A stretch of DNA of 64,000 nucleotides from Aulostomus chinensis (Eukaryota > Chordata > Actinopteri > Syngnathiformes > Aulostomidae). The first letter of the stretch is position 1. Every line of letters starts with the position of its first letter. Position numbers and translations under genes: made by a program. The notes below the pieces were generated by a model that saw nothing but the letters and a program-made list of their open reading frames with translations, searched no databases and had not been told where the DNA came from. Location of the stretch: contig JBBMOA010000018.1 in assembly GCA_037954235.1 (NCBI GenBank), positions 2,379,501 through 2,443,500 on the forward strand, given 5' to 3'. Positions 1 through 12,590 of the stretch are shown piece by piece.

Positions 1-1601
1 CAGAGATGGAGGGACAGAGAGACGGGGATGGATTGACAGGGATGGTGGGACAGAGATGGGGACAGCGGGACAAAGGGAAGGAAGAATGAGAGCTGGATGG
101 ACAGAAAGAAAGAGGAACGCAGAAATTGGGGATGAAGGGACAGAGACACAGAAGTGATAAATGTGATTAATGGACGCTGGGGAGGCGTTCGGTGGTTCTA
201 TATATGGAGGACGTAGAAGATGCAGCGGATGTTTCATTCAGCATTAATCACTTCCTGTTTCTGTCTCAGCTGCGCTGACTTCCTCCTCTCTGGGTAATGA
301 GGTCCTGTCAGTCATCCAATCAGCTCGTGGCGAAATGAGCCGATGGCGACGAGTAAACTATACAGGTGACGGGTGGTGAGCACTCGGCGGGACGGAACTG
401 AGGACGGGAGAATGCAGCAATGACGAGGAGAACGTTTGCTGGGTTTCTGACTCGGGTTAATATGGTGCCACCTTGTGGTTGTTACGTGCCAAAGCAAGAC
501 GCCGTGGCTCAAGAGAAACGGCGGAGAGTCAAGTCAATACACATCACCTCATCACTTCCTGTTATGACACCAACATTCTTATTCTGAAAAACTTACATTT
601 GTGGTGTGTGTGTGTTTGTCTGTGTGTGTGTTTTCTCATCTCTCATATTTATCTATAAATGGTTCCTCGGCCGGCGCCGGTGTTCACGAAGCCAACCGTC
701 TTATTTTCAGGCCGAGCGGCAGGTTGGTGCATCAGCCGCAGTCATGTGACGGCGTGTAGCTGAATGGGCTGACCATCTGGCGAGTAGGACGAATGCCATC
801 AGTACAGCGTGAGGACGCAGAGACGCCGTCCGTCCTGCTGCTTCATGCTGGCTTTTATTTTTAATGGTGGCATTTGAATCCCCGAGGAAACAGCACTGGC
901 GATATTAAATGTGTTTATGGAACTCTGACGGTCTGCTGCTTGCACTTCCTGTCACCGCCGAGTCCTGTGAGGAGCTTCGTAGCAACAAAGAGGGAAAGCC
1001 AGCAAGTTGCCATGATCTATATTTGGTATATCAAATTGCGCTTTTAGCATTTTTATTTATTTATTTTTGCTAATTTGCGAATCAACCAAGGGAACTTCAC
1101 TTGACTTCTGTCAAAGGTAAAGAATAAATGAGCAAAATGTTACCTGAAAATTAGCAGTGTAAAAACAAATTATTGAAGAGTTCAAGAAGCACAAGGAAGA
1201 GGAAGTTATTTTCAAGAAGGAATTAAATGTTAAAAAGGAGACATGTATGACGCATTATTGACATCAGACTTAGAGAAGGTGCGACAGGGACTTCTGCGCT
1301 TGTGAACCTAGCTTAGCTGGAGGAACTCAACTAGCGTTCATGTGGTTGACGCTGCTCTGGGGCACTGCTGTAGATGAAGGATTCGTAGGAGCCGTAGTAA
1401 TCGCAGGAGTAGGAGTAGTGAAATACTCATTTTGGCATGGACCCCTGGAGGTCCCCTTACCCCATTTTGAGAAGCCCTGCTTTGAGCTCCAACAAGAAGA
1501 AAAAAAGTCAGTTGTGACATCACAGCGACACAGAAGAAGTAAAGCGAGATGGCGGCCGTCTCCGCGTGGTCGCGCTGACGCTCTGATTGTGTCCTTCTCA
1601 G
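1..1601. other. Upstream part or first intron of crhr1; no exon recognised
   Basis: I find no coding exon here that I can support. The first 130 bases are purine-rich and imperfectly repetitive (GGGACAGAGATGG-like), and a short GT tract lies near 604-632. The first crhr1 coding exon, which should carry the start codon and the beginning of the signal peptide, is not visible and probably lies to the left of the window. Short open frames here are not similar to anything I recognise. Confidence 0.5.
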
Positions 1602-4033
1602 GTGGTGTGTGTGTGCGTGTTCTTCAGCGGACGAGTTTCTCCGGTGGAGTTAACCTGCGAGGGTTTGATCCTGCTGTCCACCAACCTGACAGGTAACTTC
1701 CTGTCTGACTTTCACCATGAAGTAACAGACGAGCAGCCGACACATGGCGTGTGTATCTGTCCCTTCCAGCGAGGGCGCTGGTGTTCCTGAACCAGACCTT
1801 CACCGTCACCAACTCCTCAGGTGGGTACATTTAAACCTTTGACCTCTGTTACATAAACGAGCTTCGTTTGCCCCCCAGTGAGTTGCTCTTATTGATGTGC
1901 CGAGCCTTTGAGGGTCACATGGGGACCTCACCTGGAATGTGCTGAATAAGCTGGTCCCCGCCCACGCTGGACCCCCCAACTACACAGGAGGACCAATGAG
2001 TACTCAGAAGTACCTGGAATACACAGGAGGATCTCTCAGTACTCAGAAGTACCCCAACTACGCGGGAGGACCTTGAAGTACTCAGAAGTACCCCGACTAC
2101 GCGGGGGGACCTCGAAGTGCTCAGAAGTACCCCGACTACGCGGGAGGACCTTGAAGTACTCAGAAGTACCCCTTGTCTGCCTGCAGGTCTATACTGTGAC
2201 CTGTCGTTGGATGGAATAGGAACCTGTTGGCCTCGCAGTGCAGCAGGAGCGCTGGTCTCCAGGCCGTGTCCCGAGCAGTTCAATGGGATCCACTACAACA
2301 CCACCAGTACGTACCTGACCCGTTTTCTCTGCGTCCGCCTGCCTGCCAGCCTGTCTGTCTCTCTGTCTGTCTGTCTTCCACTGCAGAGACACGGTGGCTA
2401 CATCTCACATCTGAAGTCGTGTTACTGCAGTGGATTGTGGGTAACGTGTCACTCACTGAACTGGGACTCAAAGAGTGTTCGTCTCCTCCTCAGCTAATCA
2501 GGAGCTGCTAATTCAGTGTTAGCCAATCACCGCTTGACTCTTAGCCTTGCTGACGTTCAGAGACACAGCGAGGAGGCGACACAGAGGCGGACGTGTGACT
2601 TATTTCAGTCCCGGGAGTGTGTGTGTGTGTGTGTGTGTGCGTGTGCGTGTGTGTGCTTCTTGAATGGCCGACGTTGTGCTGACTTGTGTGTTCACACAGC
2701 CTCCCTGAGGGAACTTGCATCCTGTCAGCAGGTTCCCATCATGTTAGTGGTTATTGTCAAAGTGATGACTGCGTGTGAGGTCAAAGGTCATGTCCTGTCG
2801 CTTATGTCATGTCCCTGGATGGAACAGAAACATGCCTGCATGTGTGTTTTAATAAGATGTTAAGTTGTTGATCTGACTCATCTGTGTGTGTGTGTGTTGG
2901 TGTTTCACCAGCTGGGGCTTGTTTCACTCCCCCTTCATCATCATGGTCGCATGGAAATATCACGGCTAACCATGCTAACAGGCTAACGGGTCGTCTGCGT
3001 GTGTTTGATGTGATTAACCGATCAGCTGTCAGTGCAGCTGAACCCGAACTTATTGATTGAACCTGTAGCAGCTAGTTCATCATCAGTCCTGCTGTTGCCA
3101 TGGTAATGCTGCACATGCTAATGGCTCACAGATTAATTACTATTTCCCCGGCTGATTCGTCATCCTTGAGTGTGAGAGCGTCTGTTTGATTGCTGATATT
3201 CAGACTGAAGAGATTCCGTCATGGAGTCTGAGCTGCCTGGATCCTGTCCATCAGTTGATTTGATCCAAAGCTCCAGAACTGCCATTTACAGGACGCTGAG
3301 CCCATCCAAAATTGAGACATTCAAAAATCAATTTCTGTTCTTCAACCTGAGACTGTTTGAGTGGCCAAGTTTCCGTGGACGCAGCACTGACATGTCGTCA
3401 GGCCTTGTGTCCTTCAGGGTTGTCATTCATTGATATCGCCAGTAATTAGGCGTGGTGTACCTCAGGGCTCTATTTTTTGTCTTTTGTTAGTTTGAATCTG
3501 CTCCTCGTTCCTTGATTTACTTCTGTGAATGTATCTGACACGTCCTCAGGTTCGTCGTTTACCTGTTAGCAAACGTTTGAGGGGGAGATGCGACGATGTG
3601 AGAATTCTAGGCTGAGACCGACATTTAAACCAAGAATATGACCGTTACCAACACTCCATTCCTTTAAACTCCAGAAGTCCCTGACGCTGTGCTTCTCAGT
3701 GCGGCTGACGAACAAATCACTCGTCCGCTTGTGATGGACACTCACACACTGGCCACAGCAGAATACTGCATTACCAGCCGGTACCAGCTCACAACAGAGT
3801 AGCATCAGCCGACCGGCATTCTTGAATACTGCCTTATTTGACGAGAGGTCGACGCCACCCAACGCCATGCACATCGGCCGACAATGATGTTGAGCCTACA
3901 AATCAGCACGTCCTTAAATCGAAGCACAATATTTTCTCTCTCAGCTCTGTTTTTATCCTCCTGAGGAAATATCTGACGGTTCAACAGCTACAAGATTCAA
4001 TATGCTCACCAGCTAGCTGCTTATCAATAACTT

Positions 4034-4073
<40 letters not shown>

Positions 4074-5108
4074 CAGACCGAGTGTATCGAGAGTGTCAGT
4101 CCAACGGCAGCTGGGCTTCTCGAGGAAACTACAGTCAGTGTACCGAGATCATCACCCTGGTGAGCGATCAATACGCACTCTGATTGATTCACACACTTGT
4201 CAACTCACACTGGCGTCTTAATCTGGTCAGTGGTGGTGGATGAGCTTCATGCCTGGTTGGAGTGACCACGGTCAGGATGTGCATCAGGTCCGGCTCGAGC
4301 CGTTTCACAGTGTTGGCGCCTGATTGGTCGCGGCTGAACGACTCGTTCCTCTCAGCTCTGTAGCTAACAGTTAGCATAGCTAAGATGCTTGAGCTGCGTG
4401 TAAAGTAGTATTTGTTCCTCACCTGGTGACTGACCTTTGACAGGCAGCTACAAATACTCACTGGTCAATGAGGTACTCATGCATCGACATCACTTCCTGT
4501 TTGGGCTGAAATAATATGGTGTGTGTGCGTGCATGTGTTTGTGCGTGTGTAGAGGAAGAGTAAGGTTCATTATCAGGTCGCTGTCATCATCAACTACTTG
4601 GGTCATGTGATTTCTCTGGGAGCTCTGCTGCTCGCCTTCACCCTCTTCATGAGACTCAGGTAAACCATCTGTCAGTCTACTGTACGTTTTGCCCTGAAAT
4701 ATTCGCATAAAATACAGGACATCCTTGGAAGAAATAAAAAGGGGCGTGTCCTTTATTTCCAGTCTCGTACTGATTTGAAGCCCTCAGGTCACATGACTTG
4801 GAAGCTATTGATACGACTCTCAAACCACCTGATGATGTCACTAGTATGTGGATCAGTTCAGTGTTTCGAGTCAAGCATGAATCGTTAACATTTGTTGCAC
4901 TGTGACATCACTTGTGGGCGGGGCTGCGTCTGGGTTTACCCGTGTGTGTGCAGGAGTATCCGCTGTTTGAGAAACATCATCCACTGGAATTTGATCTCCG
5001 CCTTCATCCTGCGAAACGCCACCTGGTTCATCGTCCAGCTGACGATGAATCCTGCTGTTACTGAGAGCAACCAGGTACACGCACACACACACACACACAC
5101 ACATCCAT

Positions 5109-5144
<36 letters not shown>

Positions 5145-7258
5145 CTCCCCCCCTCCTCTCCTCAGGTGTGGTGCCGGTTGGTGACAGCAGGTTATAATTA
5201 TTTCCACGTCACAAACTTCTTCTGGATGTTTGGCGAAGGTTGCTATCTTCACACCGCCGTCGTTCTCACCTACTCAACCGATAAACTCAGGAAGTGGATG
5301 TTCGTTTGCATCGGCTGGGGTCGGTTAACCTTGTCTCCAGTGTCCTGTCACTCTGTTGCCATAACAGCCTGCCTGTCACCATGACAACCTGTCTCTGTCT
5401 ACAGGTATTCCTTTTCCCATCATCCTGGCGTGGTCTCTTGGGAAATTTTACAATGACAACGAAAAGTGAGTCACAGGAAGTGTTCTGAGGTCACAGGAGC
5501 AGTGATGTCATTGTGTAGTTGTTCCCTGACTGAACAGAATCCAGCCGTGTTGAAGACTCCACCCTGCAGCCGCAGAAATTGTATGATGTCACATAGAACA
5601 ATGACCAACTGCTTCTCGGTCAGAACCAACAACTCCTGCTTCTTTATAATTGTGTTGTGTTTGGCAGGTGGGGCATGATGTCATGATGATGTCACAACTC
5701 GCACGGTGGGGTAGTCATTTTCACACTTTATGAGAGACTAGAGCACCCCCTCTGTTGCCGTGGTTACCTGTAAAGATTTACTGTTTGATTTGAAGAGCCA
5801 GCAGCCAATCACAGTGGACAGTGTGATGTCACCAAAACCCTAGGTGGCAGGGTGAGAAGGTTATCTGATTGGTCGATGTGTCTGTGATTGACAGATGCTG
5901 GTTTGGAAAGAAGGCGGGAGTTTATACTGACTACATCTACCAGGGTCCCATGATACTGGTCCTACTGGTAAGAAGGATCTTAGGGGCAGTCAGGAATTTC
6001 CCTTAATTTCCTTTCATGTGTCTAAACTTTCCTCTCCTCAGATTAACTTTGTCTTCCTGTTCAACATCGTTCGAATCCTGATGACCAAACTCAGAGCATC
6101 GACCACCTCAGAGACCATCCAGTACAGGTGAGCGTCTCCTCATTACTACAAATATCTGGCTGATACTTCCTTTTTTCTTGCAAACTATCAAGCACAAGCA
6201 GCACAAAGAAGTAGCGTGTCATCACTATGTCATCATTGTGTCATTATGTCATTTTTGTGTCACTATTGTGTGTCCTGCCCCATCAGGAAGGCGGTCAAGG
6301 CCACGCTGGTGCTGCTGCCGCTGTTGGGAATCACCTACATGCTGTTTTTCGTGAATCCCGGAGGAGAAGACGAGGTGGCTCGGATCGTCTTCATCTACTT
6401 CAACTCCACGCTGGAGTCCTTTCAGGTTCCTTTCACCAATCAGCTGATCAGTACTGAAGATCGCAAGCATTTCACCAGCCGAGTTTGTGCTCATTTTCAA
6501 AAGATTTTCAATCCAGGTGGCAGCTAGTCTATGCTAAGCTAATGACAGAGCTGCTGTCTGTTAGCACTGTTAATATCAGTTGACACGTAGAATGGTGAGG
6601 TTGTCGACAACACCGTCCAAGAAGTAGACAATGTGTACACTGATGCAATATACAACCACGAGTTTCCGGGTGTGTTCTCTGATTAGAGTGGCGTGCTTCT
6701 AAGCTCTGATTGGTAGCTGCTGGCCTGCATCATAGCCTGCTGGTCGCCGTGTGAACTTAGCTTTAGCAGCTTCTCAGCACTGTTAGCTGTTGAAACTGTC
6801 TATCTCTCTCTCTGATTTCCAGGGTTTTTTTGTCTCAGTCTTCTACTGTTTTCTCAACAGTGAGGTAACTGATCATTTATCTTACATGGTGTCCCACAGG
6901 GTTCCATTCTGGGACCCATGTGGTTCATTTTAAAATCTATTCTCTTACTGTCAGTTCTCCATTTATCCGCACGTTAATTTTAGATTGGACTTTCTGCTGC
7001 TTTAACACTCAACCTTGTAGTTTATATCATCAGTGTGCTTGACTGAGTGGCATGTTTGTGGGTTCTGCTGGGTTCCCTCCACCACACTGAGCAGTCTCAA
7101 TCGGCTTCTCTGAACAGGTGCGTTCTGCTGTACGGAAGCGCTGGATTCGTTGGCAGGACCGTCACTCCATCCGGAGCCGGGCAGTACGCGCCACCTCGCT
7201 GCCCACCTCACCGAGTCGTGTGTCCTTCCACAGCATCAAACAGTCGTCCAACGTCTGA
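1602..7258 (+). CDS. crhr1: Corticotropin-releasing hormone receptor 1 (class B GPCR), 5' exon missing
   Basis: Plasma-membrane receptor for CRH and urocortin-type peptides, coupled mainly to Gs. Thirteen exons keep one frame (423 codons including stop): 1602-1692, 1770-1820, 2187-2306, 4077-4159, 4553-4659, 4954-5074, 5166-5319, 5405-5465, 5895-5967, 6042-6127, 6287-6425, 6823-6864, 7118-7258 (TGA). The first ends a signal peptide (VVCVCVFFSG). The ectodomain has the expected cysteines and the IGTCWPRS signature at 2213-2236. Seven-helix landmarks are RCLRNIIHWN (TM2), FFWMFGEGCYLHT (TM3), YTDYIYQGPM (ECL2), KLRASTTSETIQYRK (ICL3) and GFFVSVFYCFLNSE (TM7, a 42-nt exon, as I recall in mammals). 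The tail ends SFHSIKQSSNV, close to mammalian CRHR1. The two N-terminal exons (1602-1692, 1770-1820) are less certain because the ectodomain start varies. Missing: the ATG exon. Same strand as mapt downstream, as in human. Confidence 0.96.
1975..2172. repeat. 39-bp minisatellite, about five copies
   Basis: The core TACTCAGAAGTACC recurs near 2001, 2040, 2079, 2118 and 2158, a constant 39-bp spacing. The array lies in the crhr1 intron just before the exon at 2187. Because 39 is a multiple of three, it produces repetitive open frames on the minus strand that are not genes. Confidence 0.85.
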
Positions 7259-7739
7259 CCTCGGACCAGCGCGCATTTTCTATTGGGCGGTGCAGGACCT
7301 GAACTCCTCCAATCGGAGCCTTTTATTCTGATTCAGATCAGAGCAGCCAATGACACTGCAGGACACAGATTTGAGGAGTCAGTGACATCACTTGAGGTCA
7401 ATGTGGGATCACAACTGCGGTGTTACATCAGGCAGCTGGACAGTGTTCCTGATCAATAATCAATACTTTGATTTATTTATTAATTCACTATCTAATGTTG
7501 CCACTGATATTGATCACCAGCAGTGATGTCACGCACACATACGCACACATATTCACGTTGGTGGTGCCTCCTGCGGGTGTTGGTGAGCTGATGTCTTGGT
7601 CTTCTCTTAGGTGTTCTGGTCCAGGCTGAAGGGTGGCCGAACGTCATTTCCTCGCCACATTTTTGACGAGAGCTGACAAACGAACCTATGCTGACGATGT
7701 TACCGTGATGAAACAACCTGAACAAAATTAAACAATAAA
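7259..7739 (+). other. crhr1: crhr1 3' untranslated region with poly(A) signal
   Basis: The sequence after the crhr1 stop has no conserved open frame. A canonical AATAAA lies at 7734-7739, about 475 bases after the stop, and is the first good polyadenylation signal. The end of the UTR is therefore placed about 15-25 bases further on. Confidence 0.6.
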
Positions 7740-8845
7740 GCTGGTGTCAGCGTTACACCTGTGGAAGTGTATGTGTTGGCCTGTACGTGAGCGCTGATGT
7801 GTGATCTGCTAGCGGCGCTACATCACGTGGGCCATTAACAGGATGTCAGTAATCACTTTACAAAACATCGATTATCGTCAACAGCTGAAAGCGCAACACC
7901 ACAGGAGTGAACACACTGAGCTGCACCTCCTGCTGGACTCAACAACGACCGATTTACTTTGATCAATCAGGGTTTTGTTGTTTTTTTTTGTCCCTTTTAA
8001 ACTTCATTGCAGGTATTATGCAGAAATCCTGCATTCCGAAGGTTACCAAAGTAAAAGCACTTCAGAAATATTATTAGGTAGACGTGTTAGTAGAAGGGAG
8101 TGTCTTCAGAGGCTCAACATTTTAACAAATTTGGACTGTAAAAGGAAAAAAAAGATGAGAGCAAATTAAAACGAATGAAATAACACAGGAACAATCAACC
8201 GGAAGTGGTTTTATTTTAAGGAGATTTTGAGATTTCGGCCCGTGCCAGCGGATCCCCATGACATCATCTCAGTGCAGGGATGCGGCTGGTTACCATGGCA
8301 ACAGCAGCCTCCTCTCCCAGCATGCAGCAGTAGAGCAGCAGACTGAGGAGTGCAGTCAGGAGGTAAGACGTCCGTCCGTCTCATCCCTCCGCCTGTCTGT
8401 CTTTCCACCTGTCGGTGTGCGTCTCGGGTTCTGTCGTTCTCCTCCACGTGTTTCTCAACGCTGAAGCTCAGCAGCGGCAGAAGCGGCGGCGCTTTGTCGG
8501 CTCTCTTCAGTCTGTCACCGCCTGGTTCTCCGCGCGGCGGACCCCGCCCCACTCCACGTGTCAGCGTGCATGCTAGCCTAGCTCCAGACCAAACAGGCTG
8601 AAGATCAGGATTTAGTTTATACCTCAGAGCGGATGATTGACAGGTGGAGAAGAAGCAAGAATGAAACGTCTCTGTGGCTGCATTGTCATCATCGCTCTCA
8701 CTGAGCATGCTCAGAGGCTCCTCCTCTACTAGCATGTACTTGTTTCCTTCCTTCCTTCCTCTCTTAATTTCCTCACCTCCTCTAATTGTTTCATCGTTTC
8801 CTTGCATCCTCTCCTCCTGCCCTGGTTTCCTCTCCTCCTCCAAAG
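7740..8845 (+). promoter_or_regulatory. crhr1-mapt intergenic region with likely mapt promoter and 5' UTR exon
   Basis: There is no protein-coding exon. A candidate non-coding first exon of mapt ends at 8362, followed by a good donor (GTAAGA). The region 8740-8842 is one long pyrimidine tract ending in an acceptor AG at 8844-8845, three bases before the tau start codon. This arrangement, a separate untranslated exon spliced just upstream of the ATG, resembles mammalian MAPT. The upstream edge of the untranslated exon and the promoter cannot be fixed by eye. Confidence 0.4.
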
Positions 8846-8847
8846 GA

Positions 8848-11301
8848 ATGATGATGGATGGAGACTCCACCCCTGTGGGAGAAGGCCCCGCCTCGGAAGC
8901 AAAGGGGACGATGGGAGGTGGGTATCAGTCGTGATGTCGCTTTGTTCAGGTGTAGCCAGGCGGAAGTGGCTCACAAGATCAGGATGGACGGTGTGACATC
9001 ACGTCCTGGTGATGCTACGACTGTTGACGACGTCTTGTGATTTAGTTCAACCTTCTTTTTTTTTTTTAACCACGCCTCTTCTTCTGTGGCTCAAACAGAA
9101 ACATCGGCTGTGAAGGAAACACCTGAAGAGACAAAGGTAAAACTCTCAGATCGCTGCAGCCCCGGTCTGGCTTTTCCCTTTCAGGGTTCTTGTTATATCC
9201 TGAGGCTGAGCAGAGATCGTTCCTACAACCTCACTTGGTAGTTTACTAAGAAATAAGTTGGGTTGAGACAGACAATAACGAGTATATGTCTTAGGCCTCC
9301 AGGACAGCAGGAGGCGCCCGAGCAGCCAAGATGATGTCAGCTAAGAGTTCAGGTACAACAGAGCATCAGTGACGCCTGCGAGACCAGCCGAACTAGTCTC
9401 ACTCTCTGAACCTGTCTCTCTGTCCATCAGAGTCTGTGGACGATGTCAACAGTCCAGGAAGCCGATCGCCTGCCAGCCGCTCACCCGCCAGAGACGTGAA
9501 GAAGGTCTGAACAACCACCTGTCCGTCATGTCCGTCTGACTGTTCACCCGTCTGTCTGTCCATCTGCATGTCTGTCTTCCTACAGGTGGCGTTGGTACGA
9601 ACTCCTCCCAGATCTCCTGGGGCTGCACGTGGACGGACACCCCCCTTACCCTCTCACCCCATGCCTGACCTCACTAGTGTGAGGTCAAAGGTCGGATCCA
9701 CAGAGAACCTGAAACACTCACCTGGAGGAGGCAAGGTAACACACACACAGACACACAAACGCAAACCAATCCCTCTCCAAGAGAAGTGATCAGGACCGAT
9801 GGGATAAAAGATCAGTGCCGCCTGAGGGCTGTAGGGGCGTGTCAGTGGCTGATTGACAGGAGGGGCATGTTTGTTGTTTGACTGACAGGTTCAGATCGTC
9901 CATAAGAAGATGGATCTCAGTAATGTGACATCAAAATGTGGCTCCAAAGCAAACATCCACCACAAACCAGGTGAGATCGGATGAAATGAACGTGTCTCAA
10001 GTTCTTCTAGACTGAAAAAAAAAGTTTCAGTCACACAAACATGAACTTGGCGTTATGACCTTTGACCTCCTGTGTGATGCAGGTGGAGGGAAGGTGGAAA
10101 TCAAATCAGAGAAAGTGGATTTCAAAGGTGTTCAGTCAAAAGTCGGTTCCCTGGAGAACGTCACTCATGTTCCAGGAGGAGGGAAGAAGAGGGTAAATGC
10201 TAACAACAAGCTAGCGACACGCACCGCTAGCACTCCAAGCGCAATTACATGTGACACCCAGAATGATTCAGGACGTGGAGCTGAAACCTGATCCAGAGTC
10301 ACTGTTTTATGGCAAATAGTATTTTTAATTTGGTTATTTTATCTTTAAATTTGTAAATCAGCTTTTTTCTGACCGAATCACAAAATCTCGTTATTTACAA
10401 GTTTGTGCAATTTTCCATCATTTTGCCGGTTCTTTTCTATACTTTTACCAGAAAACAGGAGCAAAATATGTCTTGTGACAGGTTTCTGAACGCATCAATC
10501 ATTTCAACAAAATGACATAAACTGACGAACCCCCAGAGGACCTTCAAGGACCCCTGGGGGTCCCCAGACCCCATCTTGAGACTCCTGCTGTGCAGGTTGT
10601 ATGTTACCTGAAACTGTTTCTTTGTTGACAGATCGAAAGTCAGAAACTGACATTCAGAGAACACGCCAAAGCTCGAACTGACCACGGTGCTGACATAATC
10701 ATCCAGTCTGACTCCTCCCCGCAGCACCTTAGCAACACTTCCTCACCTGGAAGCCTTAATGCTGCTGAAGCTCCGCCCCTCAACACCCTAGCTGACCAGG
10801 TGAGAGATTTACTTGATCACGCAACAAATACCTGAACTGAGTTTCGAAGCCAAGAGACAAAACTCACTGGACCACTAGATGGCGATATTGAAAGAGGTGT
10901 CTGTGGCCCCGGGTCGCCATGATGACATCAGTAGAAAAATCACAAAGACCCTGAATAAAGGGTTGATAAATGGTTGATTTATTTTCAAATCAGTTGCCAG
11001 GTTAAAAAAAAACCCCATTCAGTTCCTTCAACTGGAGACGACAGGAACTCGTTTAGTGCCCATGAGGTAAAAGTCTTAAAAGCGTTTGAGCGCCTCAGGA
11101 ACAGCCGCTGAGCAACTTCAGTCCAAGATGGCGGCAGAACTCTCGCAGCACCATCCAGGGGTGCTCGCCAGGCGCGCACCAGAACTGCGTCTCTTGGTCG
11201 TGCCTTCACCTTTTGCATGCTCTTCGCCTGAACATCTGAACACCAACATGGTCTCCTCTTCCTGGCAGGTGTCCGCTTCCCTCGCCAAACAAGGCCTGTG
11301 A
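8848..11301 (+). CDS. mapt: Microtubule-associated protein tau, three-repeat form
   Basis: Neuronal protein that binds and stabilises axonal microtubules. Nine coding exons give 783 nt (260 residues): 8848-8917, 9099-9136, 9295-9352, 9431-9504, 9586-9735, 9889-9970, 10083-10192, 10632-10799, 11269-11301. The start is the first of three consecutive ATG codons, just after an acceptor. The proline-rich region has VRTPPRSP (near 9598-9621). Three repeats follow, each with a KxGS-type site and PGGG: SKVGS, SKCGS, SKVGS. The second begins VQIVHKK where mammalian R3 has VQIVYKP. The C-terminus VSASLAKQGL on a 33-nt exon is as I recall for human tau. It is much shorter than the 441-residue human form: the acidic N-terminal inserts and one repeat (the 93-nt exon 10) are absent. 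A teleost duplicate (mapta/maptb) cannot be assigned from one window. Confidence 0.96.
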
Positions 11302-11782
11302 TTGGACGGCCTGAGCCTGCTGACCCCACCCTCATTACCAAGGAACCTGCCTGAAGAAAGAAAGAAGAAAATCTCCATCCTGCGCTTTCCCTCATGACCT
11401 TCATCTCACAAGTGAAAACCCTCTGATTGCCTGGAAGTGCCGGTGTTGGCTGAGTAACGAACGGGATCATCCAGTCACAGTCGTCGCCCACGGCAACATG
11501 CCCGCGGTTAAACACGGAGAAGAACGTCAACTCAGAACATGATGTCTGCAACAGGATGAAGACGTAGGCGTCCTCGAGGACAAAATCCACCCTTTCAAGA
11601 CCAGTGAAACCTGTTCCAAAGGCTACGAAGCCTGTTAGCTTGCTACCCCGAGTCTCTCCGTAAACTGTTGCGTTCTGTACCGCCGCCACGTTCTCGACTG
11701 TCTGAGACGATTCTGTCAAGAGGTCTTCAGGTCCCCCTTGAGATGCAACCCTTAAATAGACCAACCCATAAATAATCAGCAT
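10985..11782 (-). other. Long open frame antisense to the last mapt exon (265 codons), unproven
   Basis: An ATG-initiated frame runs 265 codons on the minus strand across mapt intron 8, the antisense of the last tau exon and the start of the tau 3' UTR. It resembles no family I know, has no clear domain, membrane segment or signal peptide, and shows no splice support. Its length is unusual for chance in this composition but not impossible. I list it as an observation, not as a gene. Confidence 0.12.
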
Positions 11783-12590
11783 TTTGGTTTTGATTATCCT
11801 GGAGTATAAAAAATGTTTTGGCCGTTTCTATTGGAACATCAATTATTTCTAAAACATGGAGATGTGCTGTGAGGAATATTCAGCAAGAGATGATGATACG
11901 GAGGGTTGGGAGCCACCTACTGGTGAACTGGCTGAACCTCACCTCGCCCCTCCCTCAGGAAACCGTATGATCGCGCAGGTGTTCGTGGACATGCGACACA
12001 GAATCTCCAATTTGGTTCCCAAACGTTTCAGAACACAGCTGCCACGTATTCGAGAACATAAACCTGTTTCCAGAAGGTAAGTTAGCTGTTAGCCACTGTG
12101 TAAAACTACGCTAGGCTAGTGGAAGTGGTCATTTATGAATTTAGGAGGCAGCTGGGGGGGTCTGGAGTTGCGATGGTAACTGTTAGCTTAATTAACATGG
12201 CTACTCCGAAGTATTAACCCAGTGAGTATTCAGGGTCAGCTCAGAATACATCCATGTAGCGACACTATTTTGAAACTTGAATGAGCTTGTTTGTCGTCTC
12301 TGGGCTGCCGTAGATGCAAAATGGCCGTCTCTGCAGATGGAAAGACTCCACTTATTTCGAGCTGATTAAATTAAAACTATGAATATTAATAACCTGAAGA
12401 CCTCTGGGGGTCCCGGACCCACTTAAACAACCCTGCTATAAATGATGTCCCATCTCCCAGTCAATCATCACCTCTACTCCGTCTCCCCATCGAAGAAAAA
12501 TATTTCCCAGAATGCAGTTTGATACCAAGACGCATCTGTCAGCTGTTGAAAGTGCTTTACAAAGTTCCAATAAACTTCCTCCTGGATCTC
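11302..12590 (+). other. mapt: Probable mapt 3' untranslated region
   Basis: No exon of a known gene is visible. The first canonical AATAAA after the tau stop is at 12569-12574, which would give a 3' UTR of about 1.3 kb; long 3' UTRs are normal for tau. Two small open frames (11856-12080 and 12519-12755) lie inside. The first ends in a good donor-like GTAAGT after 12078 and is preceded by a pyrimidine-rich AG near 11960, so an unrecognised exon cannot be excluded. Confidence 0.35.

Noticed and set aside
8211..8870. 219-codon minus-strand frame near the mapt start
   Set aside because: It is the complement of the pyrimidine-rich tau upstream region (Glu/Arg/Lys-rich translation of a CT tract) and overlaps the tau first coding exon.
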